Part shown: positions 42,060-50,679 of the stretch, in pieces | Numbering within the stretch: the stretch's first letter is position 1 | How the letters are laid out: the number at the start of each line of letters is the position of its first letter | Source of the DNA: an uncultured Vampirovibrio sp. | GTDB taxonomy: Bacteria; Cyanobacteriota; Vampirovibrionia; Gastranaerophilales; Gastranaerophilaceae | Direction of reading: 5' to 3' | Assembly (NCBI GenBank): GCA_910577395.1 | Contig: CAJTLG010000011.1 | Span: forward strand, 1-53,937 | Length of the DNA: 53,937 nucleotides | Notes under the pieces: model-generated | Told to the model about the DNA's origin: nothing | What the model saw: the letters and a program-made list of their open reading frames with translations, nothing else | The model's database searches: none | Translations under genes and position numbers: made by a program

Positions 42060-43466
42060 TTATTTATTGGCTTTATGGTGTTTTAAAATTGTTGTTACCG
42101 TCCCTGTAAGGGCAAATAGCGCTATGGCGTTTGGAATTACCATTAGATTATTAAACATATCAGTCAGTTCCCATACAAAATCGCTTGAAACCAGGCTGCC
42201 AAGCATAATAAAACCAAGCGCTATTATTGTGTAGATTGTGGTTGCTATGGTAGGATTTTTGGCTCCAAAAAGATAAGCAACATTGATTTTCCCAAATAAA
42301 TTCCAGCTTAAAATGGTAGAAAATGCAAAAAACAATAAGCATACAGCAACAAATATAGAACCCAGGGAATTTCCAAACACGCTGCCGAAGGCTGTTTGTA
42401 CTAAATTTGTTTTGTTTAATACTTCCATGACAACTTCTGTATAGCCATTTGAAAGCACACCGCCGCTTGTATACAGGGTTGAAATAACAATAAGTGCATT
42501 TAAGGTAAGTATAACAAAGGTATCAATAAATACGCCAATCATTGCAACGGTGCCTTGTATGTGCGGATTTGATACATTTGCAAGAGCATGGGCATGCGGG
42601 GTAGAGCCCATGCCGGCTTCATTTGAAAATAAACCGCGTTTTGCCCCCTGGCTTATTGCAGCCTTAAGTGCGTGGCCAAAACTGCCGCCTAAAATCGCCT
42701 GCGGCGCAAAAGCATATTTAAAAATCATTCCTAGTGTTTCCGGTATATATGTAATTCGGGCAATCAAGATAATAATACCGCCTATTATAAATAGTGCCGC
42801 CATTAGCGGGACAATTTTCTCAACTACGGCAGCCAGGCGCTTTATGCCGCCTGCAAAAATTATTCCGCACACTATAACAAGTAATACTCCTATAATCCAG
42901 GGCTGAATGCCAAAGGCTGTCTGCATGCAGCATGCAATAGAATTAGATTGCACCATACATCCCATAAAACCGAGAGCTAAAATAATTGCAAGTGCAAAAA
43001 AACCTGCTAAAAACTTTCCGAACCTGCCTTTAAATGCGGCGGTTATATAATATACCGGGCCGCCTTTGATGTTGCCCTTGGTGTCTGTAATTCTTGTTTT
43101 AATAGCAAGCGTGGCTTCTGCATATATGGTTGCCATGCCAAAAAATGCAATAACCCACATCCAAAATATTGCCCCGGGGCCGCCAACCAAAATTGCGCCG
43201 GAGGCACCAACAATATTGCCTGTTCCAACCTGGGCTGCAACTGCTGTAGATAAAGCCTGGAAAGAGGTCATACTTTTTTCCTGGGTTTTATCAAATATAT
43301 TTATTCCGCCAAATACGTTTTTTAAGCCTTCATTAAAACACCTTATCTGGACAAATCTTGTCTTGATTGTATACCATAATCCAACACCGGTGAGTAATAT
43401 CACCAAAATATAGTTTGACAAATATTCGTTAAATTTTGCAACAAACAAAAGCAGTGTTTCTTCCAT
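42060..43466 (-). CDS. Alanine/glycine:cation symporter (AGCS family)
   Basis: 468 residues with about 11 TM helices. Signature regions include STAVAAQVGTGNIVGASGAI, GGPGAIFWMWVIAFFGMAT and EATLAIKTRITDTKGNIKGG, then SQGAKRGLFSNEAGMGSTPH, the most conserved AGCS motif. It takes up alanine and/or glycine with Na+ (or H+). AAAAAGGAAAG precedes the start. It is monocistronic between tRNA-Gln and tRNA-Glu. Confidence 0.95.
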   Translation of the reverse strand: MEETLLLFVAKFNEYLSNYILVILLTGVGLWYTIKTRFVQIRCFNEGLKNVFGGINIFDKTQEKSMTSFQALSTAVAAQVGTGNIVGASGAILVGGPGAIFWMWVIAFFGMATIYAEATLAIKTRITDTKGNIKGGPVYYITAAFKGRFGKFLAGFFALAIILALGFMGCMVQSNSIACCMQTAFGIQPWIIGVLLVIVCGIIFAGGIKRLAAVVEKIVPLMAALFIIGGIIILIARITYIPETLGMIFKYAFAPQAILGGSFGHALKAAISQGAKRGLFSNEAGMGSTPHAHALANVSNPHIQGTVAMIGVFIDTFVILTLNALIVISTLYTSGGVLSNGYTEVVMEVLNKTNLVQTAFGSVFGNSLGSIFVAVCLLFFAFSTILSWNLFGKINVAYLFGAKNPTIATTIYTIIALGFIMLGSLVSSDFVWELTDMFNNLMVIPNAIALFALTGTVTTILKHHKANK

Positions 43467-43585
43467 TATTCTTTCCTTTTTAAGGTTTAACGCCAGCTAA
43501 AAGTTATTATATGTGAAACACAATATTCTTGTTATATAAGTTTTTGTTGAAAAGAATGTTTTTATGTTAGAATAATTTTACCTGT

Positions 43586-43657
43586 AGCGGTATCGTCTAG
43601 GGGTCAGGATAGCAGATTCTCATTCTGTTGACACGGGTTCAAATCCCGTTACCGCCG
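43586..43657 (+). tRNA. tRNA-Glu (anticodon CTC) with A1-C72 mismatch
   Basis: Cloverleaf: acceptor AGCGGTA with TACCGCC, discriminator G. The anticodon arm GCAGATTCTCATTCTGT gives loop TTCTCAT and anticodon CTC. The T-arm is ACGGGTTCAAATCCCGT. The first acceptor pair is A1-C72 instead of the usual G-C; everything else pairs. The 3' end of this gene is repeated in the 96-bp array that follows. Confidence 0.85.
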
Positions 43658-43886
43658 GAAATATTGCACATTTATCAAATTTAATAATACGGGATTTGAA
43701 CGGGATGCCATGTCTGGTGTTTGCAATAGAATTGCAAAGTCCCGTTACCGCCGGAAATATTGCACATTTATCAAATTTAATAATACGGGATTTGAACGGG
43801 ATGCCATGTCTGGTGTTTGCAATAGAATTGCAAAATCCCGTTACCGCCGGAAATATTGCACATTTATTAAATTTAACAATACGGGT
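43645..43886 (+). repeat. 96-bp tandem repeats containing the tRNA-Glu 3' end
   Basis: Units start at CCCGTTACCGCC at 43645, 43741 and 43837, exactly 96 bases apart. Units 1 and 2 differ at one base; the third is cut after 50 bases and has two changes. Each full unit carries the tRNA-Glu T-arm/acceptor 3' end, a short inverted T-loop-like segment (GGGATTTGAACGGG) and an inverted repeat TTGCAAT-AGA-ATTGCAA. The last unit runs into the broken tRNA-Lys copy. Open frames through this array are artefacts of the 96-base period (a multiple of three). Confidence 0.95.
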
Positions 43887-43899
43887 TTACGCTTAATCC

Positions 43900-43967
43900 G
43901 GGCCTGTAGCACTCTGCCGAAGTAAAAGGTGACTAAATGTCACGTTTTACAAGAGGGGTAGCGCAGG
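43900..43967 (+). pseudogene. Partial tRNA-Lys 5' half with hairpin insertion
   Basis: GGGCCTGTAGC (43900-43910) and GTAGCGCAGG (43958-43967) are exact matches to bases of the intact tRNA-Lys at 43981, but the D-loop between them is replaced by 47 bases holding an imperfect hairpin (GTAAAAGGTGAC/GTCACGTTTTAC, 43922-43950). The anticodon and 3' half are absent. It cannot fold as a tRNA. Confidence 0.75.
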
Positions 43968-43980
43968 TGAATAAAATTCC

Positions 43981-44053
43981 GGGCCTGTAGCGCAGTTGGT
44001 AGCGCAGGAGACTCTTAATCTTTTGGTCGTGGGTTCGAGTCCCACCAGGCCCA
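43981..44053 (+). tRNA. tRNA-Lys (anticodon CTT)
   Basis: Acceptor GGGCCTG/CAGGCCC, discriminator A. The anticodon loop CTCTTAA gives CTT. D-arm GCGCAGTTGGTAGCGC, T-arm GTGGGTTCGAGTCCCAC. The CCA end is not encoded. Confidence 0.95.
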
Positions 44054-44062
44054 TATTTTAAA

Positions 44063-44088
44063 AAAAGAGGCTTTTTAGAGCCTCTTTT
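44063..44088. terminator. Bidirectional terminator
   Basis: AAAAGAGGCT (44063-44072) with AGCCTCTTTT (44079-44088), loop TTTTAG, with A/T runs at both ends. It sits between tRNA-Lys (plus) and the end of the hydrolase operon (minus). Confidence 0.9.
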
Positions 44089-44107
44089 AATTTTGTAGAT
44101 TAAAAAT

Positions 44108-45133
44108 TTATTTTAAATTGTTATTAAAAAATTCTGTTATCTTATCAAACGGTATTTTTTCAAGGTTATCATATAAATCTGTATGATTTGCGTCTTTAAT
44201 AATTAATAATTCTTTATTTTCACCCTTTAGTTTTTTAAAAGCATCTTCGCTAAAATACTTACTGTGGGCGTTTTCCCCATGAAGCATTAATGCTGCACTT
44301 TGTATTTCACTGCTGTAGGCCAGTATTGGCATAGTCATAAAAGACAGGGAAGATGTCATATTCCAATTGTTGTTTGAATTTATTGAGCGTTTGTGAAATC
44401 CGCGCTTTGTTTTGTAATAATCCCAATAATCTTTTACAAATTGCGGCTCTTCACCGGTTAATTTTTCAGGCAGACCTGAACCGGGCGCAAACGTTCCGTT
44501 TTTAAAATCTTCCGTTCTCTGATTGTTTAATGTTTTTCTTAGCTCATAACGGGCTTTCTCATCCATTGAATCAAAATAACCGTTTGCATTAACCCTTGAC
44601 ATATCATACATTGTTGAAGTTACGGTAGCTTTAATTCTTGTATCCATTGCAGCAGCATTTAGCCCCATGCCGCCAAATCCGCAAATGCCGATAATACCTA
44701 TCTTTTCTGAATCAACATAGGGTAAATTGCTTAAAAAATCTACCGCAGCACTGAAGTCTTCCGTGTTTATATCCGGTGAGGCAACGTGTCTTGGCTCTCC
44801 GCTGCTTTCACCGGTGTAAGAAGGGTCAAAAGCCAAGGTTACAAAGCCTCTTTCTGCCATTTTTTGCGCATATAGGCCGGAGGCTTGTTCTTTTACCGCA
44901 CCGAAAGGGCCGCTTACTGCTATTGCTCCAAGTATGGTTTTGGGCAAATTTTTTGGTGTATACAAATCACCCGCAAGTGTTATTCCGTACCTGTTTTTAA
45001 AGGTCACTTTTTTAATTTCGACCTTATCGCTTTTGGTAAAAACTTTGTCCCAATTGTCTTTTGCTATTGTCATTGTTGTGCCTCCTAAAAATAATAAAAA
45101 TGTAAAATAAAATAAAAGCATTTTTTTGAACAT
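44108..45133 (-). CDS. Exported alpha/beta hydrolase with Cys nucleophile (dienelactone-hydrolase-like)
   Basis: About 341 residues from ATG 45133, with AAGGAG 7 bases upstream. A signal peptide (MLLFYFTFLLFLGGTTMTIA) exports it. The alpha/beta-hydrolase core has GAIAVSGPFGAVKEQ, LAFDPSYTGESSGEPRH and the nucleophile elbow GIIGICGFGGMGL, in which Cys replaces Ser (GxCxGG). ANHTDLYD supplies the late His. It resembles YcjY/dienelactone hydrolases of the Cys type. It is the third and last gene of the minus-strand operon divergent from LysR. The substrate is unknown. Confidence 0.82.
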   Translation of the reverse strand: MFKKMLLFYFTFLLFLGGTTMTIAKDNWDKVFTKSDKVEIKKVTFKNRYGITLAGDLYTPKNLPKTILGAIAVSGPFGAVKEQASGLYAQKMAERGFVTLAFDPSYTGESSGEPRHVASPDINTEDFSAAVDFLSNLPYVDSEKIGIIGICGFGGMGLNAAAMDTRIKATVTSTMYDMSRVNANGYFDSMDEKARYELRKTLNNQRTEDFKNGTFAPGSGLPEKLTGEEPQFVKDYWDYYKTKRGFHKRSINSNNNWNMTSSLSFMTMPILAYSSEIQSAALMLHGENAHSKYFSEDAFKKLKGENKELLIIKDANHTDLYDNLEKIPFDKITEFFNNNLK

Positions 45134-45143
45134 ATTTAACTCC

Positions 45144-45713
45144 TTATTGATTAACATTTTTTATAAATCTTGCCGGGTTGCCGGCGTAGATTGTGTTTTT
45201 TGGAATATCTTTTGTAACAACACTCCCAGCGCCTATTATTGCTCCGCTGCCTATGGTAACGCCCGGGAGAATAGTGCTGTCAGAGCCTATCCATACATTT
45301 TCCATTATTGTTACAGGCAGTAGGCTCATCGAGCCTCTATCTTTAGGGTTAAAATTATGATTAATCGTGGCAATTGTGACATTATGACCGATAAGAGCAC
45401 CGTCCCCAATTATTATCCCGCCCTGGTCTTGAAATTTGCAGCACGCATTTATAAATACATTTTTTCCTATTTTAATGTTTTTTCCGCAATCTGTATAAAA
45501 AGGCGGAAACAAGGTAAAGGTGCTATCAATATTTGTACCTGTTAATTTTGAAAATAATTTTCTTATTTTTTCAGGCGAATTGTATTTATTGTTGATTTTT
45601 GATGTAATTTTTAATGCTTCCCGGGATAATTTATGGAACATTTTATGGATATCTGAATTATTTTCTACCGGCCTGCCTGAATTTACATAATCTAAAAAAT
45701 AACTTAATTTCAT
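45144..45713 (-). CDS. Hexapeptide-repeat sugar O-acetyltransferase
   Basis: 189 residues, maltose/galactoside O-acetyltransferase type. The N-terminal MAC domain is helical; the left-handed beta helix is built of [LIV]GxxxxI-type repeats, with FHFNP replaced by ATINHNFNPKDRGS as the acetyl-CoA/His region, then PVTIMENVWIGSDSTILPGV and IGSGAIIGAGSVVTKDIP. Catalytic His is likely in TINHN. It overlaps the upstream hydrolase gene by one base, so it is the middle gene of the LysR-divergent operon. Confidence 0.92.
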   Translation of the reverse strand: MKLSYFLDYVNSGRPVENNSDIHKMFHKLSREALKITSKINNKYNSPEKIRKLFSKLTGTNIDSTFTLFPPFYTDCGKNIKIGKNVFINACCKFQDQGGIIIGDGALIGHNVTIATINHNFNPKDRGSMSLLPVTIMENVWIGSDSTILPGVTIGSGAIIGAGSVVTKDIPKNTIYAGNPARFIKNVNQ

Positions 45714-46603
45714 TATAGCCTCGTTTCATATTTTATATATGTCTGGTAATGGTTCTTGATACAGTCCAAAACGATTTTTGCGTAAATATCATGTTTTCCG
45801 TAAAATATATGACTTGCACCCTCTGCCTCTATCACTAGATTTTTGCCGGGATTTTTAGTCCACATATTAATCTGTTCCATAAAGGCTTTTGGGCTATCGC
45901 CCGTAACAGAATCTTTTGAACCTATAATAAACGAACCGTTCGGTTTTATGTTATACAAAGATTTAATTTCACCTTTTTTACTTATAACCGGGCAATTTTT
46001 AAGATTGTCTGCATCAAAAAATCCTATAACAGTTTTTGCCTTCATAGGGGAAAAGCCGCCGAATAAAAACGGTAATATATCTTCGCCGCGGCCTGTTTCA
46101 ATCCATTCTTTTGCCATATTATGGCACATCTCAATATTTGGCATAACATTCCACCAATGCATAATATCAACCGGGGAAGATACTATAAAATAATCAATAC
46201 AATCATCTTTTGTGTTTCCAAGGTAATGTATGATTTTGTTTGAACCAAGGGAATGGCCTGCAAGTATTATATTTTTATACCCTGCGTTTTTTGCATACTG
46301 AACATAGGCGTCAACATCCTCATAAACCTTTTCAAATTCATCATCAAAGGTCCCGGTTATTTTCTGTTTTTGTGTTGAAATATCGGTATACGCAAAACAG
46401 GAAAAAGAATCGCGGGTGTGGGCTATAATTGTTGCGATACCGTTTTCTTCCAGTAATTTACCTGTTGAATACAGTAGTTCGTTTTGAAAAACATTTGAAC
46501 ATATACCGCTAAGCATAATAACTACTGTATCGTGGAAAGCTTTGCCAAATATTGCCCCTTTAAGCTCAAGCCCGTCTTTAGTGTTAACTTTTAATATTTC
46601 CAT
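45713..46603 (-). CDS. Cytosolic alpha/beta hydrolase
   Basis: About 296 residues from ATG 46603 (MEILKVNTKDGLELKG); the frame is open to 46636. The nucleophile elbow is ILAGHSLGSNKIIHY (G-H-S-L-G, Ser nucleophile). ASHIFYGKHD supplies the His and GSKDSVTG the acid. It resembles serine aminopeptidase/lysophospholipase-like hydrolases. It is the first gene of the three-gene operon. A LysR regulator is divergent across 127 bases and is probably its activator or repressor. Confidence 0.82.
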   Translation of the reverse strand: MEILKVNTKDGLELKGAIFGKAFHDTVVIMLSGICSNVFQNELLYSTGKLLEENGIATIIAHTRDSFSCFAYTDISTQKQKITGTFDDEFEKVYEDVDAYVQYAKNAGYKNIILAGHSLGSNKIIHYLGNTKDDCIDYFIVSSPVDIMHWWNVMPNIEMCHNMAKEWIETGRGEDILPFLFGGFSPMKAKTVIGFFDADNLKNCPVISKKGEIKSLYNIKPNGSFIIGSKDSVTGDSPKAFMEQINMWTKNPGKNLVIEAEGASHIFYGKHDIYAKIVLDCIKNHYQTYIKYETRL

Positions 46604-46695
46604 TATTTTTACCTGCAAAGTTTGTTTTACTGACATATTTATTATTTATGATATTTATAAAATAGCAAATACTTATATTAAATAATAAGAAATGC

Positions 46696-46724
46696 TTGAC
46701 AGGCATAATTTATTTTTTTACCAT
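46696..46724 (+). promoter_or_regulatory. Candidate LysR-gene promoter
   Basis: TTGACA (46696-46701) with TACCAT (46719-46724) 17 bases apart. If used, transcription would begin close to the ATG at 46731, implying a leaderless message, consistent with the lack of a ribosome binding site there. Confidence 0.4.
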
Positions 46725-46730
46725 AAAACT

Positions 46731-47624
46731 ATGGAAATAAGAGTTTTGAAATATTTTTTAGCTGTTACAAAAGAAGGCTCTATTACGGGTGCTGCTAATG
46801 CACTGCATTTAACACAGCCTACCCTAACAAGACAGCTGCAGGACCTTGAAAAAGAATTAAAACAAAAGCTTTTTGTAAGAGGCAGGCATAAAATCAGCCT
46901 TACACCCGAAGGAATAATATTAAAAAAACGGGCGCAAGAAATAATAGATATGGTTGAAAAAACCGAAGCGGAATTTCAATCCATTTCAGATACGATAAGC
47001 GGCAATATTTATATAGGCGGCGGCGAAACTGATTCAATGAAATACGTTGCGGAGATTTTAAAAGAAATAAACCGGGAGTATCCTAAAGTAAAATGCCATA
47101 TTTATTCAGGAAACGCTGAAGATGTGACAGAAAAATTAGACAGAGGATTTTTGGATTTCGGGCTTTTAATTCAGCCAATTGATATTTCAAAATATGATTA
47201 TATAACATTGCCAAAAAAAGACGTTTGGGGTGTGATTATGAAAAAAGACTGTACCCTTGCAAGAAAAGAGTTTATTGAGCCAAAAGATTTAATAAACCTT
47301 CCCATTCTTGCATCCAGACAAATGTCTCCTAAATATTCAAAAGACAGCGGATTTTTAGATTGGTTTGAGGGAAATTTTGAAAGCCTGAATATTGTTGCAA
47401 CATTTAATCTTGTATATAATGCAGCAGTCATGGTAAAAGCAGGGCTTGGATATGCCGTAACCATAGATAAGCTTGTAGATACATCAAAGGAAAGTGAACT
47501 TTGTTTTAGACCGCTAAGGCCAAAGCTTGAATCGGGGATTGACATAGTGTGGAAAAAAAATCAGGTATTTTCCCCTTCGGCAAATTTATTTTTAGCAAAA
47601 TTACATGAAAGATTTATTAAATAA
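46731..47624 (+). CDS. LysR-family transcriptional regulator
   Basis: About 297 residues from ATG 46731 (MEIRVLKYFLAVTKEGS), the family-typical start. The HTH reads SITGAANALHLTQPTLTRQL followed by LEKELKQKLFVRG. The C-terminal periplasmic-binding-like effector domain runs from about residue 90, with LLIQPIDIS and MVKAGLGYAVTIDKL. The frame extends to an ATG at 46692, which is not preferred. It is divergent from the hydrolase/acetyltransferase operon and probably controls it. The effector is unknown. Confidence 0.93.
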   Translation: MEIRVLKYFLAVTKEGSITGAANALHLTQPTLTRQLQDLEKELKQKLFVRGRHKISLTPEGIILKKRAQEIIDMVEKTEAEFQSISDTISGNIYIGGGETDSMKYVAEILKEINREYPKVKCHIYSGNAEDVTEKLDRGFLDFGLLIQPIDISKYDYITLPKKDVWGVIMKKDCTLARKEFIEPKDLINLPILASRQMSPKYSKDSGFLDWFEGNFESLNIVATFNLVYNAAVMVKAGLGYAVTIDKLVDTSKESELCFRPLRPKLESGIDIVWKKNQVFSPSANLFLAKLHERFIK

Positions 47625-47635
47625 AATAAAAAATT

Positions 47636-47722
47636 CGGAAAGGGAGGGATTCGAACCCTCGGTGGAGTCGCCCCCACACAGACGTTCCAGGTCTGCACCT
47701 TAAACCACTCGGACACCTCTCC
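47636..47722 (-). tRNA. tRNA-Ser (anticodon GGA)
   Basis: Acceptor GGAGAGG with CCTTTCC (one G-T pair), discriminator G. The anticodon stem-loop CAGACCTGGAACGTCTG gives GGA. A long variable arm marks a class II tRNA. The CCA end is not encoded. On the minus strand, 8 bases after the hypothetical at 47731. Confidence 0.95.
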
Positions 47723-47730
47723 GTATTTTA

Positions 47731-48081
47731 TCAATTTTTATATTTAGTATCAACTTTAATATATCCGTCGCCGCTTAATATTCTTATAGCCTCTTGCATT
47801 GTTTCAACAAGGTCATCACCGGAGGAAATAAGGGTGCCCAACACTGTTTGTCCAGGCGTCATTGCTTCTTTTACAATATACTCATCATTTTCCTCGTCGT
47901 ATTTGACATATATATCAGCAGCAGCATCTGATAAATATCGCAGACCATTATATGCTTCATGCGCTTCTTCAGAAATATCTTTATTGGGATTTTTAAATCG
48001 TTCACGTAATATATCGGAACTTGGTACATCGACTGTTAATCCCTTGAAATTCGGAACGGAATAATTGGTGGTAATTTTCAT
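47731..48081 (-). CDS. Small acidic protein of unknown function
   Basis: 116 residues starting MKITTNYSVPNFKGLTVDV. The middle is acidic and helical (EEAHEAYNGLRYLSDAA), with a beta segment (YVKYDEENDEYIVKEA). No signal peptide, TM or catalytic motif. GGATAAACC precedes the start. It lies between clpC and tRNA-Ser. Not recognised. Confidence 0.65.
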   Translation of the reverse strand: MKITTNYSVPNFKGLTVDVPSSDILRERFKNPNKDISEEAHEAYNGLRYLSDAAADIYVKYDEENDEYIVKEAMTPGQTVLGTLISSGDDLVETMQEAIRILSGDGYIKVDTKYKN

Positions 48082-48139
48082 GGTTTATCCTGTATGCTAA
48101 GTCACTTGTATAAAAACAGTGAATATAAAAACTTGCTAT

Positions 48140-50587
48140 TTAGCTTTTCTTTTCAATTACTATTTTATCTTCATCCATTTTCATAACAAGAGTATCGTTT
48201 GCCTGATATTTTCCTGTCAGAATTTCTTCAGCAAGCACATCTTCAATTTTCTTTTGAATAACGCGCCTTAAGGGCCTTGCACCATAAGCTTCGTTATAGC
48301 CTTCTTTTGCAAGATAGTCTTTGACATCGTTTCCAACCTCAATCTTAAGCTCTCTTTCATCAAGGCGTTTAAACAGGTCTTTAAGCATAAGGTCAACAAT
48401 CTGTCTGATTTCATCCTGACTAAGATGTGCAAACACAATGATATCATCAATACGATTTAAAAACTCAGGCCTGAAAGATTTTTTCATTTCTTCCATAACG
48501 GTATCTTTGAGTTTTTCATATTTATCTTTTTTAGAATCCTGTGAAACTGAAAAACCAAGCTTTTGTGTGCTTGTTATCATACTGGCACCTACATTTGATG
48601 TCATTATGATAATTGTATTTTTAAAGTTTACAAGACGCCCCTTAGAATCAGTTAAACGTCCGTCATCAAGAATTTGCAGCATAATATTAAATACATCCGG
48701 GTGTGCTTTTTCAATTTCGTCAAACAGAACAACAGAATAAGGCTTTTTCCTTATGATTTCAGTCATATGTCCGCCATCATCATACCCAACGTAACCCGGA
48801 GGGGAGCCTATAAGTTTTGAAGTCGTATGTTTTTCCATAAATTCAGACATATCAATTCTTACGATATTGTCTTCAGAACCAAACACGGCCTCTGCAAGCG
48901 CTTTTGCAAGCTCGGTTTTACCTACCCCCGTAGGTCCGGAGAATATAAAACTACCTATGGGTCTGTTTGGTGATTTTAAACCGACACGTGCACGCCTGAT
49001 TGCCTTAGATAATGCAACAACGGCCTCATTTTGCCCAATAACCCTGTCATGAAGGGTTTCTTCCAGTTTTAATAATCTTTCGGATTCGCCCTCGGTTATT
49101 TTTGTAACAGGTATACCCGTAATGGTTGATACAACAGCAGCAACTTCATCTACGCCGACAGTGGGCTTGTTTGCATCCTGTGTATTTTTCCAGGCATCCT
49201 GATATTCTCTTATTTTATCTTTTATTTGAGCCTCTAAATCTCTTAAATCGGACGCTTTTTCAAACTCCTGATTTCTTATGGCATCTTCTTTTTCTTTAAT
49301 GGTAGCTTTTAATTCTTTTTCAAGTTCTTTACCTTCGGGCGGCAAACTTGAAACATTTAAACGCACCTTTGAGGCAGCCTCATCAATAAGGTCAATTGCT
49401 TTATCCGGCAGAAATCTTTCGGTTATAAATTTACTTGAAAGTTCTGTGGCAGCCACAATGGCCTCATCTGAAATAAACAGCTTATGGTGGTCTTCATATT
49501 TGGATTTTAGACCCTTAATTATTTGAATGGTTTCTTCAATAGAAGGCTGTTCTACAAGTACCATTTGAAAACGTCTTTCTAACGCGGAATCTTTTTCTAT
49601 ATGTTTTCTGTATTCATCAAGCGTGGTAGCACCTATAACTTGTATTTCGCCCCTCGATAATGCAGGTTTTAAGATGTTTGCAGCATCAATGGCGCCTTCT
49701 GCGGCACCTGCGCCGATAAGTGTATGCATTTCATCAATTACAAGGATAACATTACCTGCCTGACGAATTTCATCCATAATTTTTTTAAGACGTTCTTCAA
49801 ATTCACCCCTGTATTTGGTGCCTGCAACTAAAAGGCCCATATCCAACTGGATAATTTTTTTATTTTCCAGTATATCAGGTACTTCGCAATCAATAATTTT
49901 CATTGCAAGACCTTGAGCTATAGCAGTTTTACCAACACCAGGTTCGCCAATTAGTATCGGATTATTTTTTGTACGGCGTGCAAGAATTTGTATAACACGT
50001 TCAATTTCTTTTTCTCTGCCGACAACAGGGTCAAGCCTTTGTTCTTGTGCGGCAAGCGTTAAATCCGTACCGAATTCATCAAGGCTTGGCGTTTTAGCTT
50101 TAGATTGCGGTGCTCCGGTTGTCGTTGCCTGCTGCCCGCCCTGACCGGTGCGTGTTTCTCCAAGAAGTTTTATAACATTACTTCTGCATTTATTTAAATC
50201 TACACCAAGGTTTTCAAGAACTTTTGCAGCAACGCCTTCACCTTCTCTAATCAGACCTAAAAGCAAATGCTCCGTGCCGATATAATTATGCCCAAGCTGT
50301 CTTGCCTCATCCCAAGATAATTCAAGAACTTTTTTTGCCCTTGGAGTAAAAGGTATTTCAACTGCAACAAACCCTGAACCCCTGCCTATAATTTTTTCAA
50401 CCTGAGCTCTTGCGTCTTTGATATTTACACCCATGGACTTCAACGTTTTTGCAGCAACACCGGAACCTTCGCCTATTAAACCAAGCAATACTTGCTCAGT
50501 ACCTACAAAATTATGCCCGAGGCGCCTTGCCTCTTCCTGAGCAAGCATTATTACCCTGATTGCTTTTTCGGTAAATCTTTCAAACAT
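48140..50587 (-). CDS. clpC: ATP-dependent Clp protease ATP-binding subunit ClpC
   Basis: 815 residues. Two Clp_N repeats (IRVIMLAQEEARRLGHNFVG and LELSWDEARQLGHNYIGTEH) are followed by AAA+ domain 1 with Walker A GEPGVGKTA and DEMHTLIGAGAAEG, a UVR motif (about 430-465) and AAA+ domain 2 with Walker A GPTGVGKTELAKALAE. The final domain is ClpC-type. Unfolds substrates for ClpP; typical of Cyanobacteria and Gram-positives. No ctsR/mcsAB genes are adjacent. Confidence 0.97.
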   Translation of the reverse strand: MFERFTEKAIRVIMLAQEEARRLGHNFVGTEQVLLGLIGEGSGVAAKTLKSMGVNIKDARAQVEKIIGRGSGFVAVEIPFTPRAKKVLELSWDEARQLGHNYIGTEHLLLGLIREGEGVAAKVLENLGVDLNKCRSNVIKLLGETRTGQGGQQATTTGAPQSKAKTPSLDEFGTDLTLAAQEQRLDPVVGREKEIERVIQILARRTKNNPILIGEPGVGKTAIAQGLAMKIIDCEVPDILENKKIIQLDMGLLVAGTKYRGEFEERLKKIMDEIRQAGNVILVIDEMHTLIGAGAAEGAIDAANILKPALSRGEIQVIGATTLDEYRKHIEKDSALERRFQMVLVEQPSIEETIQIIKGLKSKYEDHHKLFISDEAIVAATELSSKFITERFLPDKAIDLIDEAASKVRLNVSSLPPEGKELEKELKATIKEKEDAIRNQEFEKASDLRDLEAQIKDKIREYQDAWKNTQDANKPTVGVDEVAAVVSTITGIPVTKITEGESERLLKLEETLHDRVIGQNEAVVALSKAIRRARVGLKSPNRPIGSFIFSGPTGVGKTELAKALAEAVFGSEDNIVRIDMSEFMEKHTTSKLIGSPPGYVGYDDGGHMTEIIRKKPYSVVLFDEIEKAHPDVFNIMLQILDDGRLTDSKGRLVNFKNTIIIMTSNVGASMITSTQKLGFSVSQDSKKDKYEKLKDTVMEEMKKSFRPEFLNRIDDIIVFAHLSQDEIRQIVDLMLKDLFKRLDERELKIEVGNDVKDYLAKEGYNEAYGARPLRRVIQKKIEDVLAEEILTGKYQANDTLVMKMDEDKIVIEKKS

Positions 50588-50679
50588 TTATAAACTTCCT
50601 TAAAATCGGATTACTAATTCGTTAATTTTAGTTTAGCACCAAAATTTTTTTTAACAAACACCCGCCTTACTTAAAATGT

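Noticed and set aside
43645..43886. CRISPR-like array
   Set aside because: Repeats are 96 bases without unique spacers and derive from a tRNA 3' end; no cas genes.
43696..43925. Two plus-strand open frames with internal 32-residue repeats
   Set aside because: They are translations of the 96-bp tandem repeat array; the period is a multiple of three, so open frames persist by chance. No start signals.
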